NCBI RefSeq assembly: GCF_004296935.1
Contig: NZ_SCVH01000147.1
Coordinates: 1 to 51,647 of the forward strand
Source: Reyranella sp.
GTDB lineage: Bacteria > Pseudomonadota > Alphaproteobacteria > Reyranellales > Reyranellaceae
DNA length: 51,647 nt
Direction: 5' to 3'
Shown here piece after piece: positions 49,387-51,647 of the stretch. The notes beneath the pieces are model-generated. The model was not told where the DNA came from, ran no database searches, and saw only the letters and a list, made by a program, of their open reading frames with translations. Both the position numbers and the translations under genes were made by a program. Position 1 is the first letter of the stretch, and each line of letters starts with the position of its first letter.

Positions 49387-50973
49387 TCACTTCTTGGTAA
49401 TGCCCCACAGAACCGCAAGGCCGGTGTTGGGCACGACCCCGTCGATCTTGTCGGCGCGGAAGGCGAGCGGCGTGTTCCATTGCCCGAATGGGATGTAGAC
49501 AACCTGCTCCATCGCCTTCGTCTGAAGATCGGTCGCGATCTTCTTGCGCTCTTCATCGGTCTGGGCAAACGCAAAGGCGTTGCGCAGCTTCTCGATCTCC
49601 GGATCGCACGGCCAGCCGAACAGGCCCTTGTCGCAGGCAGCACCTATCCAAGTGTGCAACACCGGATTTGACGCGCCGACACCGCCGGTCGTGGTGACGA
49701 AGATGTTCCAGCCGCCCTGGGCCGGCGGATCCTTCTTGGCGCGGCGCGAGACGACCGAGCCCCAGTCCATCGACTGGGCATCGACGTTCAGGCCCGCCTC
49801 GCGCATCGCCTGCACCAGCACCTGGGTTGCCGGCGTGATGGTGTTGTGGTCGGTGGTGAACAGCACGGTGATCGGCTCACCCTTGTAGCCGGCCTCCTTC
49901 ATGAGCTGCAGCGCCTTCTTGGGATTGTAGTCCTTCAGGAAAGCGGAGCCGCCGGTGTTCTCGTAGGGGCCACCGCAGGTCAGCAGGCCGTGGCAGACCC
50001 GGTAGAATTCCGGATTGCCGACGATGGCGCGCAGGAAATCCTCCTGGTTGATCAGGTGGTACATCGCCTGCCGCGCCTTGACGTTGTTGAACGGCGGATG
50101 GAGATGGTTGAGCCGGATCATGCCCTGCGTGCCGTCGATCTTGCCGGTCATCATCAGCTTGACGCCCTTGGCCTTGGCCAGGATCGGCAGGAAGTCGTTG
50201 TTGGGCGCCTCGTAGAAGTCGATCTCGCCGTTGACCAGGGCCGACATCGCCGTCTGCGGATCGGAGATCCACACCAGCTCGATGCGGTCGACACCCGGGA
50301 TCTTGCTGCCGGCGAAGGACGACGGCGGCTCGTTGCCGGGGCGCGGCACATAATCCTTGTTCTTGAGATAGACGGCCTTGCTGCCGGGAACCCACTGCTC
50401 CTTGGCGAACTTGTAGGGGCCGGAGCCGATCGCCTCCTTGACCTGCTGCTGCGGGTCGGTGAGCGCCTCCTGCTCGCGCATGATGACGGCGACCGAACTG
50501 CCGCTCTTGCCGAGCGACTCCAGCACCATGCCGTAGGGTTCCTTCAGGATCATCTTGAAGGTCTTGTCGTCGACCGCCTCCTGTTTGACCACATAGGAGA
50601 ACAACCGGATGCCGACACCGTCCTTGGAGCCCCAGCGCTTGAGCGAGGCCATGACGTCCTTGGTGGTGACGGGCGTGCCGTCATGGAACTTGAGACCGTC
50701 GCGCAAGGTGAAGGTGTAGGTGAGCCGGTCCGGGCTCACCTCGTACTTGCCGACCATCTGCGGCTGCGGCTTCAGGTTGGCGTCATTTCCGAACAGCGTG
50801 TCGTAGATCAGCATGCCGTGGATGCTGGCAATGGTCTGGGTGGTCCAGATCGGATCGATGACACGCACGTCGGCATGCATCACCGCCCGCAGGACTTTCT
50901 CCTGGGCCTGCCCATGGGCCGCCGCAAACGGAACGACCAGCGCCACGGCGCCCGCGAGAATACGTTTCAACAT
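49387..50973 (-). CDS. Dipeptide ABC transporter periplasmic binding protein, DppA/OppA type
   Basis: A 528-residue SBP_bac_5 protein. A Sec signal peptide (MLKRILAGAVALVVPFAAAHG, cleavage near AQA) is followed by ADVRVIDPIWTTQTIASIHGMLIYDTLF and the family core YTFTLRDGLKFHDGTPVTTKDVMASLKRW. The KEAIGSGPYKFAKEQWVPGSKAV segment and C-terminal VYIPFGQWNTPLAFRADKIDGV are typical. AGGGAG lies eight bases before the ATG. It may carry di- or oligopeptides, but the family also binds nickel, haem and opines. It is transcribed in the same direction as, and 79 bases after, an M81 metallopeptidase gene. Confidence 0.94.
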   Translation of the reverse strand: MLKRILAGAVALVVPFAAAHGQAQEKVLRAVMHADVRVIDPIWTTQTIASIHGMLIYDTLFGNDANLKPQPQMVGKYEVSPDRLTYTFTLRDGLKFHDGTPVTTKDVMASLKRWGSKDGVGIRLFSYVVKQEAVDDKTFKMILKEPYGMVLESLGKSGSSVAVIMREQEALTDPQQQVKEAIGSGPYKFAKEQWVPGSKAVYLKNKDYVPRPGNEPPSSFAGSKIPGVDRIELVWISDPQTAMSALVNGEIDFYEAPNNDFLPILAKAKGVKLMMTGKIDGTQGMIRLNHLHPPFNNVKARQAMYHLINQEDFLRAIVGNPEFYRVCHGLLTCGGPYENTGGSAFLKDYNPKKALQLMKEAGYKGEPITVLFTTDHNTITPATQVLVQAMREAGLNVDAQSMDWGSVVSRRAKKDPPAQGGWNIFVTTTGGVGASNPVLHTWIGAACDKGLFGWPCDPEIEKLRNAFAFAQTDEERKKIATDLQTKAMEQVVYIPFGQWNTPLAFRADKIDGVVPNTGLAVLWGITKK

Positions 50974-51002
50974 GCGATCGTCTCCCTAAGCTCCCCGCAG
51001 CG

Positions 51003-51032
51003 AGTATGCTAAGCGCTGCTCATGATTGTCCA
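51003..51032 (-). promoter_or_regulatory. Possible promoter of the dipeptide operon
   Basis: Minus strand: TGGACA (51027-51032, 5/6), 18-nt spacer, CATACT (51003-51008, 4/6), about 29 bases before the DppA-type ATG. It would let the importer be expressed apart from the upstream metallopeptidase gene. Confidence 0.4.
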
Positions 51033-51052
51033 GCACGACGCCCAACACGACA

Positions 51053-51647
51053 CTAGGAAATGAGCCCACGCGGCCTTGCATCGGGATCGAGCGGCCAGAT
51101 CGGCCGTTGCACCTTCGTATAGGGCACCTTGCGGTGGTCGCGCCTGAGCGGACCACTGGATTCGACATAAATCACCTTCTTGGCGATCGGTCCGTAAGCC
51201 GCCATGAAGTGATTGGTCGACTTCACAACGACGATCTTCCTTTGTGCAGGATCGATGCCAAGATTCGTGAAGAGTTCCAACCCGGTCGCCTGGGTGCGCT
51301 TGGTGATCAGCACGACATCGACACCATCGACTCGCACTGCGGCACAATCGCCAACCGGCACCTGCGTCGGTCCAAACCGCTGCCAGGCGTCACGCTTGAG
51401 GCCGATGATCTCGACCACGGCATCCACCGGCTGTCCCGAGGACGGCGCGATCTTGCCGCCGAAGCGCAGGCCGATCTTCGCGCCAAGACCGGCGTCGAAG
51501 CAGATGCGGACGGCGATCGGATCCCAGATCGGCCCGAGGCAGGCGTTCTCGACCTTGTTCGCGATCAGGTGGCGCAGGATGTCGGTGTTGTCCGAGGGCG
51601 CGCCACCGCCGGCGTTGTCGGCGGGATCGGCGATCATCACCGGCAGG
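51053..51647 (-). CDS. M81 family metallopeptidase (MlrC-like), C-terminal part
   Basis: A partial gene: the N-terminus lies beyond the window end. The visible 195 or so residues are the MlrC C-terminal domain, beginning with the diagnostic MIADPADNAGGGAPSDNTD and continuing with a strand-rich region, VKSTNHFMAAYGPIAKKVIYVESSG, and the conserved end RRDHRKVPYTKVQRPIWPLD. MlrC is the third enzyme of microcystin degradation, but most M81 proteins act on unknown small peptides. Zinc ligands of the family are in the missing N-terminal half. It lies in front of the dipeptide importer, so processing of an imported linear or modified peptide is likely. Confidence 0.92.
   Translation of the reverse strand, partial: LPVMIADPADNAGGGAPSDNTDILRHLIANKVENACLGPIWDPIAVRICFDAGLGAKIGLRFGGKIAPSSGQPVDAVVEIIGLKRDAWQRFGPTQVPVGDCAAVRVDGVDVVLITKRTQATGLELFTNLGIDPAQRKIVVVKSTNHFMAAYGPIAKKVIYVESSGPLRRDHRKVPYTKVQRPIWPLDPDARPRGLIS

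Overview
The window is GC-rich, densely coding bacterial DNA with no rRNA, tRNA, phage or CRISPR content. Its gene types point to a free-living soil or water alphaproteobacterium with a metabolism based on scavenging organic compounds. These types include several ABC importers, two Bug/TctC-type binding proteins, an M81 metallopeptidase beside a dipeptide importer, a SbmA/YddA-type ABC exporter, FUSC and HlyD export genes, and a three-gene 2-oxoacid oxidoreductase with an FAD/Fe-S subunit. A Reyranella-like or other Rhodospirillales/Hyphomicrobiales origin is my inference, not something a marker gene proves.

Layout. 1-591 has no convincing gene and carries a large GC-rich inverted repeat. 592-2428 (minus) has an orphan VapB-like antitoxin, an aldo/keto reductase and a YdhR-like small protein. 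2468-5165 (plus) is a tightly overlapped set: HAD hydrolase, threonine/serine dehydratase, membrane adenylate cyclase. 5317-11616 (minus) is a complete branched-chain-type ABC operon (binding protein, LivG, LivF, LivH, LivM) ending in a GMC alcohol/choline-type dehydrogenase, with a good sigma70-like promoter at 11664-11692. 11708-14648 (minus) has a Bug receptor followed by an alkylsulfatase-like metallo-beta-lactamase protein. 14728-15915 (MFS, minus) is divergent from an AraC regulator (15987-16802). 16974-22805 (plus) holds the FAD/Fe-S subunit and the alpha and beta subunits of a 2-oxoacid oxidoreductase, then a small membrane protein and an unknown protein.

22819-25884 (minus) is a two-gene unit of a YddA-like ABC exporter and a membrane protein with a C-terminal TIR domain and a second degenerate TIR-like N-terminus. 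This is the least conventional locus here. 25964-27253 is rsmB. 27250-31679 (minus) is a nitrate/sulfonate/pyrimidine-type ABC importer with an amidohydrolase. 31680-32072 is an intergenic region with inverted repeats. 32073-36382 (minus) has a DMT transporter, a FUSC plus HlyD export pair and an unknown membrane protein. 36497-36871 is a small HTH protein whose promoter predicts a leaderless mRNA. 36895-38982 (minus) has an old yellow enzyme and NudC. 39043-44894 is a glycolate/hydroxyacid module: FAD/Fe-S dehydrogenase, Bug receptor and GntR regulator, divergent from a serine-glyoxylate-type aminotransferase, with a palindromic operator between them. 44904-45484 is a frameshifted DUF3592 gene. 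45532-51647 (minus) is a complete dipeptide ABC operon (F, D, C, B, A) behind an M81/MlrC-type metallopeptidase that runs off the window end.

Three themes recur. First, one family of long inverted repeats keeps its backbone while the stem tips vary with their pairing preserved. Second, genes without a Shine-Dalgarno site carry a -10-like hexamer 6-8 nt before the start codon, suggesting leaderless transcripts. Third, two gene junctions have the form CTGA, where the only well-placed start is CTG.
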